Of a DNA stretch of 18,192 bases, positions 6,835 to 12,587 are shown in pieces. The stretch covers positions 1-18,192 of the forward strand of contig CAYRML010000027.1 of assembly GCA_964425485.1 (NCBI GenBank), given 5' to 3'. Both the position numbers and the translations under genes were made by a program. The stretch is from CAYRML01 sp964425485. GTDB lineage: Bacteria > Bacillota > Dehalobacteriia > UBA4068. The notes beneath the pieces were generated by a model, which worked only from the letters and a program-made list of their open reading frames with translations, was not told where the DNA came from and did not search any database. Numbering within the stretch: the stretch's first letter is position 1; every line of letters begins with the position of its first letter.

Positions 6835-7959
6835 CTAAGGGTTTATCATGGTTATACAGGTTCTTAAAGCTTTGGCATCTTGGTGGGTATATCTTTTAGT
6901 GTGAGCAAAATCTGAATGGCCCATGATCTGGGCAATTTTTTCTGGAGGAATGCCTGACGCATCAGCTATCGTAGCAAATGTATGGCGGCAGCTATGCGGA
7001 GAAAGACGGCGAATGTTACCACCCTGGGCATTGATTTCATCAATTGCGGCATAGTAGCAATTATCTCTCCACCAATCTTTATTAAAATGATTCTTACCGC
7101 GATTGCGACTTTTTTTACTTGCCGACTTTGATATTATATATTCACTAGACGAATCAAGAAAATACCATTTTCGCCAATATTTCTCTGCCTTGGGATGGAT
7201 AGGAATCAAGCGATCTCGCCCAGCTTCTGTTTTGATGCCTCCTATAACTGCAATTAGCGGCTTGTTTTGATCATTGTCTTCAAATATTGCACCAAACTTT
7301 TTGATCGTTAAAAATTCCTCTATTCGTACACCGCTATAATTCATCATAATAATGCAATCGGCCCATTCAATCCCGTCTTCAGCAGCTTTTTCTATTTTTA
7401 GCTGCTCTATGTCTGACCAATGGCTCCGGGTCCCCTCGGATATCCCGTCGATATCTGCAAAGGACGCATAATTACGGTCGATCACATCATTTTCCATACC
7501 ATATTCACATAGCATGCTTGCCAAAGATTTTACTTTTTCGCAAGCACTTTTACTGTGTTTGCCGCTTTCAATCATACCGTCTATTACATGCTGGATCTGA
7601 TCTGTTGTAATGTAGCGCATTTTATTCTTAGCCATTATCTTGAGATGGTCCCAAGCCGCTGTATTACAATTAAGGGCGGCTTGGCTGAGTTTACCGCTCT
7701 TAACTTTTCTTTTACGCTTGTCCAGCCATTCATCATATATCTGCTCGATCGTAAAGTTATATTTATCTATTGGGCGGCGTACATATCTGGCTAAAAAAGC
7801 CTCGGCTTCTGTTCGTGTTGCAAAATAGTCTAGAGTTTCTTTACGCCGATGCCCACCGGAGGTATGCTTATCGGTGGTAATAAATACCCAAAAGGGTCTT
7901 CTTAAATTACGACCCTTTAATTCTACAATACCACCTTCCCCGTTGGCTCTCCGTGCCAT
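6835..7959 (-). CDS. int: Phage tyrosine-family site-specific integrase
   Basis: 374-residue recombinase that integrates and excises the prophage at tRNA-Val. An N-terminal arm-binding region (about 1-60, GEGGIVELKGR) is followed by the core-binding SAM-like domain (about 68-165) and the catalytic domain. All active-site residues are present: Arg212 (SGVRIEE), Lys243 (GGIKTEAGR), His322 and Arg325 (SPHSCRHTFA), His348 (MGHSDF) and the nucleophile Tyr357 (TKRYTHQ). The ATG at 7959 has AGGAG about 9 nt upstream. The 3' end points at tRNA-Val, the usual arrangement. No excisionase gene is recognisable with confidence; one of the small HTH proteins further right could serve. Confidence 0.95.
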   Translation of the reverse strand: MARRANGEGGIVELKGRNLRRPFWVFITTDKHTSGGHRRKETLDYFATRTEAEAFLARYVRRPIDKYNFTIEQIYDEWLDKRKRKVKSGKLSQAALNCNTAAWDHLKIMAKNKMRYITTDQIQHVIDGMIESGKHSKSACEKVKSLASMLCEYGMENDVIDRNYASFADIDGISEGTRSHWSDIEQLKIEKAAEDGIEWADCIIMMNYSGVRIEEFLTIKKFGAIFEDNDQNKPLIAVIGGIKTEAGRDRLIPIHPKAEKYWRKWYFLDSSSEYIISKSASKKSRNRGKNHFNKDWWRDNCYYAAIDEINAQGGNIRRLSPHSCRHTFATIADASGIPPEKIAQIMGHSDFAHTKRYTHQDAKALRTCITMINP

Positions 7960-7963
7960 AAAA

Positions 7964-8039
7964 ATACACTCCTTTCATTGCAAAATAGGAGTGTATAGGA
8001 TATACTATAATTATCCTTGGTGTGTATTTTATACACTCC
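7964..8039. repeat. Four ATACACTCC-type half-sites upstream of int
   Basis: ATACACTCC appears at 7964-7972 and 8031-8039, its complement GGAGTGTAT at 7988-7996, and GGTGTGTAT (one change) at 8019-8027. They form two inverted pairs: 7964-7973/7987-7996 (10-bp arms) and 8019-8027/8031-8039 (3-nt gap). One copy overlaps the int ribosome binding site and another the spacer of a rightward promoter, so they could be operator sites. Confidence 0.5.
7978..8006 (+). promoter_or_regulatory. Rightward sigma-A promoter divergent from int
   Basis: TTGCAA (7978-7983), 17-bp spacer, TATACT (8001-8006) on the plus strand. No plus-strand gene follows; the first feature downstream is the terminator at 8044. 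Confidence 0.5.
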
Positions 8040-8083
8040 CCTGAAGCTCTTCTCCGGTGCCAGTCGGAGAGGGGCTTTTTTAT
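8013..8083 (+). ncRNA. Putative ~70-nt small RNA upstream of int
   Basis: The interval between the promoter at 7978-8006 and the rho-independent terminator at 8044-8085 has no ORF. Its transcript would fold into two hairpins: GGTGTGTAT/ATACACTCC (8019-8039) and the terminator. It would be antisense to the int leader if int is transcribed from upstream of 8040. This is an inference from signals only; no known RNA family is recognised. Confidence 0.35.
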
Positions 8084-8085
8084 TT
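8044..8085 (+). terminator. Rho-independent terminator, plus strand
   Basis: 13-bp stem 8044-8056 / 8064-8076 with two T-G pairs, loop of 7 nt, then TTTTTT. The T-tract is on the plus strand only, so it does not end the leftward lipoprotein gene. Confidence 0.75.
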
Positions 8086-8106
8086 AAACTAAATTAAATC
8101 CTATGA

Positions 8107-9171
8107 TTATTTGTAAATGGTGCAATTATCTAAAGAGGCGATCGGCTGTAGTGTACCCTGGTAATCTTCACTTCCCCGCATTACTCCGACCACAATTACT
8201 TTATCGCCAATAGAAACATTCTGGTGATGCTGTTCATTATCTTCAGCGTAAAAAAAGATATATTTATTGGAGTGACCTGTTGGCTCTACAACGATTACTT
8301 GTATCCCATTTTCACTTCTGTCGGAAACTATCTTCCCACCTACGGTTACTTGCTCTTCTAAATAGGCACTTGGGTTATTAAATATTTGTTGCAGGTTAGC
8401 TGAATTGTAGGTTGACAAATCTTCTTCGGCAGGGGGTATGGTTCCGTTTACAGTACTGTTTTTCGGCGTGCTACTTTTGGAATTACCATTTTCAGCCGCT
8501 TTTGGGGTGATATTTTGTACTGTAGAGCCTGGAGAGCCATCTACTATATATGCGACTTCTTCGTCCCATAAGTTTACGGTCTGTTTGTTAGATTGAGTGT
8601 TAGATGATTGAAGCAAAGATTCTAAAGCTGCCATATCTTTTTCAACTTTAGTCTTGATTTCTGCATCAGTTAGGCCTGCTTTAACTAGTAAAACACCACG
8701 ATTGCTGGCAATAGTAGAAACCGCATCATTTGCCCGATTAATGTTTTCGTGTGCGGCATCTAAATAACTTATTTTACCAGAATCTAAATATTTCATTATT
8801 TTTTGTGCAGCTATTTGGTCTGCTATGGCCCATGTTTGGAATGTAGAAAGATATGTTTTTTCTTCTTCTGTTGTTCCGTAATCACAATTTAGTGATTGCT
8901 CCATAAAGTATGATTCAAGATCCTGACAGTACGAATAGAAGGTTAATAGTGAGATGTTTCCACTTGTGAATTTATCTATGGCCTTCATAAATTTATTGTG
9001 CATATCATATAGCTCAACAAAATGATCCCATGTCTTTTCATCAAATGCTAAATAGTCGCTTGCAGTTGGCTGCGACTCAATAGTATTACTGGTGGTGATG
9101 GTGCTATCAGTGTTAGCGCATCCACCGAGGATCAAAATTGCAGCAATGGCAACAATGCATAGTTTTTTCAC
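8107..9171 (-). CDS. Prophage lipoprotein with C-terminal OB-fold-like domain
   Basis: 354-residue secreted lipoprotein of unknown function. The N-terminus has a lysine-rich start, hydrophobic core and lipobox LGGC with Cys at about 18, so it should be anchored on the outer face of the membrane. A mainly helical middle (about 45-200) and a Ser/Thr/Asn/Pro-rich linker follow. The last ~100 residues (VTVGGKIVSD, KYIFFYAEDNE, SIGDKVIVVGVMRG) resemble a tRNA_anti-like OB fold. The GTG start at 9171 has GGAGG 9 nt upstream. It lies between int and the repressor operon, where lysogenic-conversion and superinfection-exclusion genes often sit, and is probably expressed in the lysogen. The fold call is pattern-based and moderate. 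Confidence 0.75.
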   Translation of the reverse strand: MKKLCIVAIAAILILGGCANTDSTITTSNTIESQPTASDYLAFDEKTWDHFVELYDMHNKFMKAIDKFTSGNISLLTFYSYCQDLESYFMEQSLNCDYGTTEEEKTYLSTFQTWAIADQIAAQKIMKYLDSGKISYLDAAHENINRANDAVSTIASNRGVLLVKAGLTDAEIKTKVEKDMAALESLLQSSNTQSNKQTVNLWDEEVAYIVDGSPGSTVQNITPKAAENGNSKSSTPKNSTVNGTIPPAEEDLSTYNSANLQQIFNNPSAYLEEQVTVGGKIVSDRSENGIQVIVVEPTGHSNKYIFFYAEDNEQHHQNVSIGDKVIVVGVMRGSEDYQGTLQPIASLDNCTIYK

Positions 9172-9197
9172 GATACCACACCTCCGTCATTATTAAG

Positions 9198-9755
9198 TTA
9201 TTCGCCAAATAGACCGTCTATATATGTTATTTTTATTCCTTCCAAATAGTTATCGTCCATGTCCCACACCCAAAAGTCTAAGTTGCCTATTTTCACTCGA
9301 TAAGCTAACCCAGTATCAGCCTCAATAGTTGTATTGCTAAAGCCGGATAGATTAAACATTGAAAGTATATCGTTGCTGCTGGAATACGGGATATGTGCAT
9401 CATTTATAGATATTCTGACTACGATATATTCGTCTGAACTGCTACTAGGACTTAAATTATATTCGTACTTTCCGTTTTCATAAACTAGCGTTTTAATGGC
9501 ATATTTATCCCCGTTCAATTGCGTATATACCCACTCATCAACATCTTCGGGTTCTCCGATCGCATCTATGAGTTCAGATTCTGTCATCAATCTCATGCTG
9601 TTATTTTCTGTCGCTATTTTAAATTGTAGTGCGTCAAAAACAACTGGTACCGGATCAGGTGAATTAGAGCTTGTCGGGGCTGTAGAATTTGAACAACCTG
9701 CTAAAACAATAACAACAATTAACATTACAGCAATCAACGATAAACATTTTTTCAT
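9198..9755 (-). CDS. Small prophage lipoprotein
   Basis: 185-residue lipoprotein, family not recognised. It has a clear signal peptide (MKKCLSLIAVMLIVVIVLAGC) with lipobox LAGC, then a short Ser/Pro-rich stretch and a compact acidic domain. The segment MTESELIDAIGEPEDVDEW faintly recalls the start of SmpA/BamE-like domains; this is weak. GGGAGG is 6-7 nt before the ATG at 9755. It precedes the larger lipoprotein by 26 bp and is likely in one operon with it, downstream of immA and the repressor. That position suggests both are made in the lysogen and act at the cell surface. Confidence 0.7.
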   Translation of the reverse strand: MKKCLSLIAVMLIVVIVLAGCSNSTAPTSSNSPDPVPVVFDALQFKIATENNSMRLMTESELIDAIGEPEDVDEWVYTQLNGDKYAIKTLVYENGKYEYNLSPSSSSDEYIVVRISINDAHIPYSSSNDILSMFNLSGFSNTTIEADTGLAYRVKIGNLDFWVWDMDDNYLEGIKITYIDGLFGE

Positions 9756-9779
9756 TTTACTACCTCCCTTTATTTAACA

Positions 9780-10181
9780 TTAAGCTATATTCTTATAATA
9801 CTCAATGGCCTTTCTCATAAAACCTTCCGTTACCTCAAAGTATTCAGCGAGTTCCCATATTTCTGTAATGCCCTCTTTAAATGCTTCTATAAGATGCTTT
9901 CGCGGTATTAGCCTCTTTATAGCCCAGCGGTCGGCACGGTTTTCATGTCTTTGTCGGATGTCTAAAGGTGAATAGATGTTATAAAAACTGCCGGTGACAC
10001 AGTGGCCCATCTCATGGGCAAGATGCACCTTTTCCTCTCGATTACTTTCTAGCTTGTCTACATCAATAGCGATTAAATTTTCAGACGTGGAGAAAGAAAC
10101 CAAGCTTCTGGTAGGGAAGTAGTCAACGTCTATATATTTTTCTTCGGCTTCATTGTATAGGTCAAGTAAAGTTGTAATCAT
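9780..10181 (-). CDS. ImmA/IrrE family metalloendopeptidase
   Basis: 133-residue zinc protease. The HEMGH motif (HExxH, residues 56-60) and the downstream ENRADRWA (third ligand Glu80) are the family signature. In ICEBs1 and related phages ImmA cleaves the neighbouring ImmR/cI repressor to induce the element after DNA damage. Here it lies 20 bp downstream of the HTH repressor gene on the same strand, as in that pairing, which supports the same job. GGTGA is 6 nt before the ATG. Confidence 0.9.
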   Translation of the reverse strand: MITTLLDLYNEAEEKYIDVDYFPTRSLVSFSTSENLIAIDVDKLESNREEKVHLAHEMGHCVTGSFYNIYSPLDIRQRHENRADRWAIKRLIPRKHLIEAFKEGITEIWELAEYFEVTEGFMRKAIEYYKNIA

Positions 10182-10201
10182 AATAAGTCACCATATATAA
10201 A

Positions 10202-10528
10202 TTATTTTCTTTGCGATTTTTTAAATTTAATAAAGTCGATGATATCTTGTTTTTCCTCTTCTGTGAGGTCTCTAGCCTCGCCGTATAAAGCAAAATCCAC
10301 ACCTTCAAGCTCCTTATCCAAGGGGCTTTTTTCTTTGTCCAGGTCTCTATCTAAAAGATAGTCAACGGAGACATTAAAGAAATCAGCTAATTTTTTTAAT
10401 GTTTCATGGTCTGGCTCTCTTTTGCCTGTTTCATAAAGCGAAATAGTGCTTTCAGAAACATCTATTATGGATCCAAGTTGTTTCATAGAAATTCCCATTT
10501 TATTTCTTAATTCTCTAACTCTCTTCAT
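10202..10528 (-). CDS. cI/ImmR-like XRE-family repressor
   Basis: 108-residue lysogeny repressor candidate. Residues about 3-58 form an HTH_3/XRE domain (RELRNKMGISMKQLGSIIDVSESTISLYETGKREPD in two halves), followed by the linker VDYLLDRDLDKE and an acidic C-terminal tail EEEKQDIIDFIKFKK typical of ImmR-like repressors. It lacks a LexA-type autoprotease domain, consistent with cleavage by the neighbouring ImmA. A run of G residues ahead of the ATG at 10528 serves as the ribosome site. It is divergent from the Cro-like gene across the operator region. Confidence 0.9.
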   Translation of the reverse strand: MKRVRELRNKMGISMKQLGSIIDVSESTISLYETGKREPDHETLKKLADFFNVSVDYLLDRDLDKEKSPLDKELEGVDFALYGEARDLTEEEKQDIIDFIKFKKSQRK

Positions 10529-10570
10529 TTTATATCCCCCCTTGATACAAATATAAACTTTACAATTAGT

Positions 10571-10599
10571 AAAGTAAATACCCCGTTACAAAATGTCAA
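10571..10599 (-). promoter_or_regulatory. Leftward repressor-operon promoter candidate
   Basis: On the minus strand TTGACA (10599-10594), 17-bp spacer, TACTTT (10576-10571). The -35 box is strong and the -10 weak, as expected for a regulated promoter. A CTTTAC/GTAAAG dyad (10558-10574) overlaps the -10. Confidence 0.45.
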
Positions 10600-10671
10600 G
10601 AAAAAGCATAAAAATACTTGACGTATTGCAAATAAGGGGATATAATTTAATCATATCTTGACATATTGCAA
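10586..10671. promoter_or_regulatory. Three-site operator region between repressor and Cro-like gene
   Basis: A 15-bp motif, CTTGACRTATTGCAA, occurs at 10617-10631 and 10657-10671 (40 bp apart, same strand) and as the variant CTTGACATTTTGTAA on the minus strand at 10600-10586. Each copy contains a TTGAC(A/G) -35 sequence. The third copy covers the approach to the Cro-like ribosome site. Confidence 0.6.
10618..10646 (+). promoter_or_regulatory. Rightward early promoter
   Basis: TTGACG (10618-10623), 17-bp spacer, TATAAT (10641-10646), driving the Cro-like gene and probably the early operon. Its -35 lies inside one operator copy. Confidence 0.8.
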
Positions 10672-10688
10672 AGTTAGGGGGTTGTATG

Positions 10689-10895
10689 ATGAGAGATTGG
10701 TTGAAGAGAATTAGGGAAAATCAGGAAATAACACAACGTCAGTTATCTTTAGAACTTGACATATCAGAAAGTTATTATTCTCTAATTGAAAACGGCGAAC
10801 GCCGGCCGTCTCCGGAAGTGGCACAAAAAATTGCTGCATTTCTTGGTGGTTTTGAGTGGACTCGGTTTTACACAAAAGAAGAAGCTGACAATTAA
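10689..10895 (+). CDS. Cro-like XRE-family regulator
   Basis: 68-residue single-domain HTH protein (WLKRIRENQEITQRQLSLEL, DISESYYSLIENGERRPSPE), the first gene of the rightward operon and opposite the repressor, hence Cro-like by position. ATG at 10689 is preferred over 10686 because AGGGGG (10676-10681) gives 7 nt rather than 4 nt spacing. It resembles the protein at 11618-11803 through most of its length (W-LK-IR, TQ, IS, Y, IE-G-R-PS, KIA, W, FY), so the two are paralogues. Confidence 0.82.
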   Translation: MRDWLKRIRENQEITQRQLSLELDISESYYSLIENGERRPSPEVAQKIAAFLGGFEWTRFYTKEEADN

Positions 10896-10940
10896 ATATT
10901 ACCACATTGCGTGTCCTATAAAACGGACTGGGAGACAAGC

Positions 10941-10967
10941 AAACAAAAAAAGCCCCAGGCGGGGGCT
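10941..10967 (-). terminator. Minus-strand terminator after the Cro-like gene
   Basis: Stem AGCCCC/GGGGCT (10951-10956 / 10962-10967). On the minus strand it is followed by seven T residues; on the plus strand there is no T-tract. It would stop leftward transcripts arriving from the gene at 11130-11477. Confidence 0.65.
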
Positions 10968-10984
10968 GAGAGGGGGTGAGGGAG

Positions 10985-11164
10985 ATGAAAATTATCGATA
11001 AAGCAAAAACTGCTGCATTAAAGCAAGTGATAGAGCATTATAAAGAGTCGGGAAGGAAGGCCAAGAAAAGGCGTGAGGCAATAGCAATAATATTGAGTGC
11101 TTTAACTAGCTTTGTGACTGCGACTGTTGTTACAAAGCTAGTAATCCATTTATCAGCAAGGTAA
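10985..11164 (+). CDS. Small basic single-pass membrane protein
   Basis: 59-residue protein, not recognised. The N-terminal half is lysine/arginine-rich and helical (ALKQVIEHYKESGRKAKKRR), followed by one hydrophobic segment (about 32-56). ATG at 10985 has AGGGGG 8 nt upstream; an in-frame GTG at 10976 is less likely. Its last 35 bp overlap tail-to-tail with the opposite-strand gene at 11130-11477, which also ends in a membrane segment. It could be a small phage accessory or toxin-like membrane protein; no function can be assigned. Confidence 0.55.
   Translation: MKIIDKAKTAALKQVIEHYKESGRKAKKRREAIAIILSALTSFVTATVVTKLVIHLSAR
11105..11142. repeat. 11-bp inverted repeat at the convergent gene overlap
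   Basis: ACTAGCTTTGT (11105-11115) pairs perfectly with 11132-11142 across a 16-nt loop. It spans the region where two convergent genes end. No T-tract follows on either strand, so it is not a classic terminator, but it may block or process either transcript. Confidence 0.5.
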
Positions 11165-11477
11165 TGATCGTTGTAGCCAAGGCTACACAGACCGGAAGAA
11201 GAAAAGAGCGGAGAAATTGATTTTTGCGATCTTGCCGCATTATATTTTCGTAATTCTTGCCCTTGGTAGTAAGGGTTATGTTTTCAAATATATTATCATC
11301 AGGCATTTTTATTTTAATATATTTTTCTTCTTCTAGATACGACAAAATGGTTGGTAGTTCTTTTTTAAGTTTTTCATCATGGAAATAGAATTCAATATCT
11401 ATGATAGACACATCGTTATTTTTGCAAGCCATTTTATTAATAGCTTTTAAAACTAATTCTGCATTTTTATAAAGCAT
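11130..11477 (-). CDS. Membrane-anchored winged-helix-like protein
   Basis: 115-residue protein, family not recognised. Residues 1-75 look like a winged helix: helices around ELVLKAINKMACKN and ELPTILSYLEEEKYI, then a strand and LTTKGKNYENI, a pattern seen in PadR- and MarR-like wings. The end (about 87-115) is one hydrophobic segment, so the domain would be tethered to the membrane from the cytoplasmic side. AGGGGG is 8 nt before the ATG at 11477. It has its own perfect consensus promoter and points against the early operon, so it can be expressed in the lysogen. Superinfection exclusion, membrane sensing or regulation of the divergent HTH gene are possibilities without direct evidence. Confidence 0.65.
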   Translation of the reverse strand: MLYKNAELVLKAINKMACKNNDVSIIDIEFYFHDEKLKKELPTILSYLEEEKYIKIKMPDDNIFENITLTTKGKNYENIMRQDRKNQFLRSFLLPVCVALATTIITLLINGLLAL

Positions 11478-11548
11478 ATAGTTTGCCCCCTTCGGAGATT
11501 AATGTTTAGTTCTGCCAGAACAATCTCTTTTAAAAGCTATATCTAATA

Positions 11549-11577
11549 ATTATAGACTACATATGGATATATGTCAA
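11549..11577 (-). promoter_or_regulatory. Perfect consensus sigma-A promoter with internal dyad
   Basis: On the minus strand TTGACA (11577-11572), a 17-bp spacer and TATAAT (11554-11549), a full match to consensus. The spacer overlaps an ACATAT-GGAT-ATATGT dyad (11559-11574), a possible operator. It drives the gene ending at 11130. Confidence 0.8.
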
Positions 11578-11582
11578 TAAGC

Positions 11583-11600
11583 AACACAACATATTGTGTT
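11583..11600. promoter_or_regulatory. Operator-like inverted repeat before the second HTH gene
   Basis: AACACAA/TTGTGTT arms of 7 bp around CATA, located just upstream of the leftward promoter and 18 bp before the start of the HTH gene at 11618. Placement between divergent genes suggests a binding site for the HTH protein. Confidence 0.45.
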
Positions 11601-11617
11601 ATAAGGTGGTGAACACA

Positions 11618-11803
11618 TTGTTTTGGTTAAAGAAAATTAGAAAAGAGTTAGGGCTCACTCAAGTACAGGCTGCACAAAAAATAGGCATATCGAGGTTTTG
11701 GTATATCGACATTGAGCTTGGAAGAAAAAACCCATCTATAAAAACAGCAAAAAAAATAGCCAAAACCCTGGGCTTTGATTGGAAGCAATTTTATGAAGAA
11801 TAG
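11618..11803 (+). CDS. Second Cro-like XRE-family regulator
   Basis: About 61 residues from a TTG at 11618 that is 8 nt after AAGGTGG; the frame is open to 11594 but that stretch is the operator-like repeat. The product begins MFWLKKIRKELGLTQ and contains one HTH (VQAAQKIGISRFWYIDIELG). It aligns with the Cro-like protein at 10689-10895 almost end to end, including the shared LGF-W--FY ending. It is divergent from the membrane-anchored gene at 11130-11477 and is the natural candidate to bind the dyads between them. Confidence 0.75.
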   Translation: MFWLKKIRKELGLTQVQAAQKIGISRFWYIDIELGRKNPSIKTAKKIAKTLGFDWKQFYEE

Positions 11804-11819
11804 AGAGGAGGTGTCAATC

Positions 11820-12110
11820 ATGACAAATTACAATCACGTTTTAGAACAATATCCCAATAACGTCCCTGTTGCAGTTGCAGCCAAACTATTAGGCAAGCCT
11901 GTTGCCTGGGTGCAGCATGGCCTGAGATCGCGTGCTTTGCCTTTCGGCAGCTGTGTAGAGTTTGAAAGAGCATCATTCCATATCTCCCCTAGGGCATTGA
12001 TCCGTTATCTTGAGGGTGATGTGATGGTGCCGGCGCGTGAGCTGATGGATGCTATTGCTGCGGAAACGGCAAAAGCTACGGTTGCCGCGTTTAAGAAAGA
12101 GGTGGGTTAA
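11820..12110 (+). CDS. Small phage DNA-binding-like protein
   Basis: 96 residues; VPVAVAAKLLGKPVAWVQHGLRS reads as a helix-turn-helix of the MerR/excisionase type, followed by a wing-like strand (GSCVEFERASFHISPRALIRYL) and a C-terminal helix. Similar small proteins are common in early regions of Firmicutes prophages and could act as excisionase or regulator. The ATG at 11820 has GGAGG 7 nt upstream; the frame opens earlier, at 11775, inside the preceding gene. It is rightward and follows the HTH gene by 16 bp. Confidence 0.65.
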   Translation: MTNYNHVLEQYPNNVPVAVAAKLLGKPVAWVQHGLRSRALPFGSCVEFERASFHISPRALIRYLEGDVMVPARELMDAIAAETAKATVAAFKKEVG

Positions 12111-12242
12111 TTGACCAAACTGGCTGATTACATATTGGACAAGCTGTATAGTCTGGAATCACGAAAAGATGATATTTGCTTTTTAACAATAGTTGTGGTT
12201 GTGTCGTTTTTCGGGTGGCAATATCTGAAAAGTTTGATATAA
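12111..12242 (+). CDS. 43-residue single-pass membrane peptide
   Basis: A TTG directly after the TAA of the previous gene opens a 43-codon frame: MTKLADYILDKLYSLESRKD, then a hydrophobic segment (about 21-38, ICFLTIVVVVSFFGW) and a basic tail. GAGGTGGG lies 4-8 nt upstream and the stop is followed after 16 bp by the next gene, so it fills an otherwise unexplained gap in a tightly packed operon. Function unknown. Confidence 0.6.
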   Translation: MTKLADYILDKLYSLESRKDDICFLTIVVVVSFFGWQYLKSLI

Positions 12243-12258
12243 GAAAGGAGGCTATCAA

Positions 12259-12474
12259 ATGAAAAATAAGCTGCTACCATGTCCGTTTTGTGGAGGAGAT
12301 GCGGACTTTTATCAGTTCGCAAACCCAAAAAATTTTTATTACGTTAGATGTTCGGTGTGTCATTGTGGCACAGATGGATTCAGACTTTGCCACATGGATA
12401 GTACACCGGCTGAGAAAAATTCTGCAAATGCAGCTGATTGGAACCGCCGGTCAGCTGAAGGAGGAAACCGTTGA
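12259..12474 (+). CDS. Lar-family-like restriction alleviation / zinc-ribbon protein
   Basis: 71 residues with CPFCGG near the start, CSVCHCG in the middle and an ending with AADWNRR, the pattern of Lar-type small proteins. Rac prophage Lar modulates type I restriction of incoming DNA; most homologues are unproven, so this name is by similarity only. The paired CxxC motifs should bind zinc. AAGGAGG is about 8 nt before the ATG. It ends in a TTGA overlap with the next short frame. Confidence 0.72.
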   Translation: MKNKLLPCPFCGGDADFYQFANPKNFYYVRCSVCHCGTDGFRLCHMDSTPAEKNSANAADWNRRSAEGGNR

Positions 12475-12587
12475 ACTGTATCAATAAAAAAGCCGCCCTG
12501 CGCCAACAGGACGGCGAGCTGCAGAAGCAGCAATCAATAGTTACCAACAGTATAAATCATAAGAGGGGAGTTGTCAAATATGGATAG
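12471..12587 (+). CDS. Putative 38-residue small ORF
   Basis: A TTG overlaps the TGA of the previous gene (TTGA) and has GGAGG 7 nt upstream. The 38-codon frame encodes a Gln-rich helical peptide (KKAALRQQDGELQKQQSIV) and stops just inside the exonuclease gene. The overlap suggests coupled translation. Codon-level support is weak because a minus-strand terminator stem occupies part of it. Confidence 0.4.
   Translation: MNCINKKAALRQQDGELQKQQSIVTNSINHKRGVVKYG
12485..12515 (-). terminator. Minus-strand terminator inside the early operon
   Basis: Stem 12492-12500 / 12507-12515 (GCCG-CCTG/CAGG-CGGC). On the minus strand it pairs fully with one G-U pair and is followed by TTTTTT; on the plus strand there is a C-A mismatch and no T-tract. 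It would stop antisense transcripts. Confidence 0.55.
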
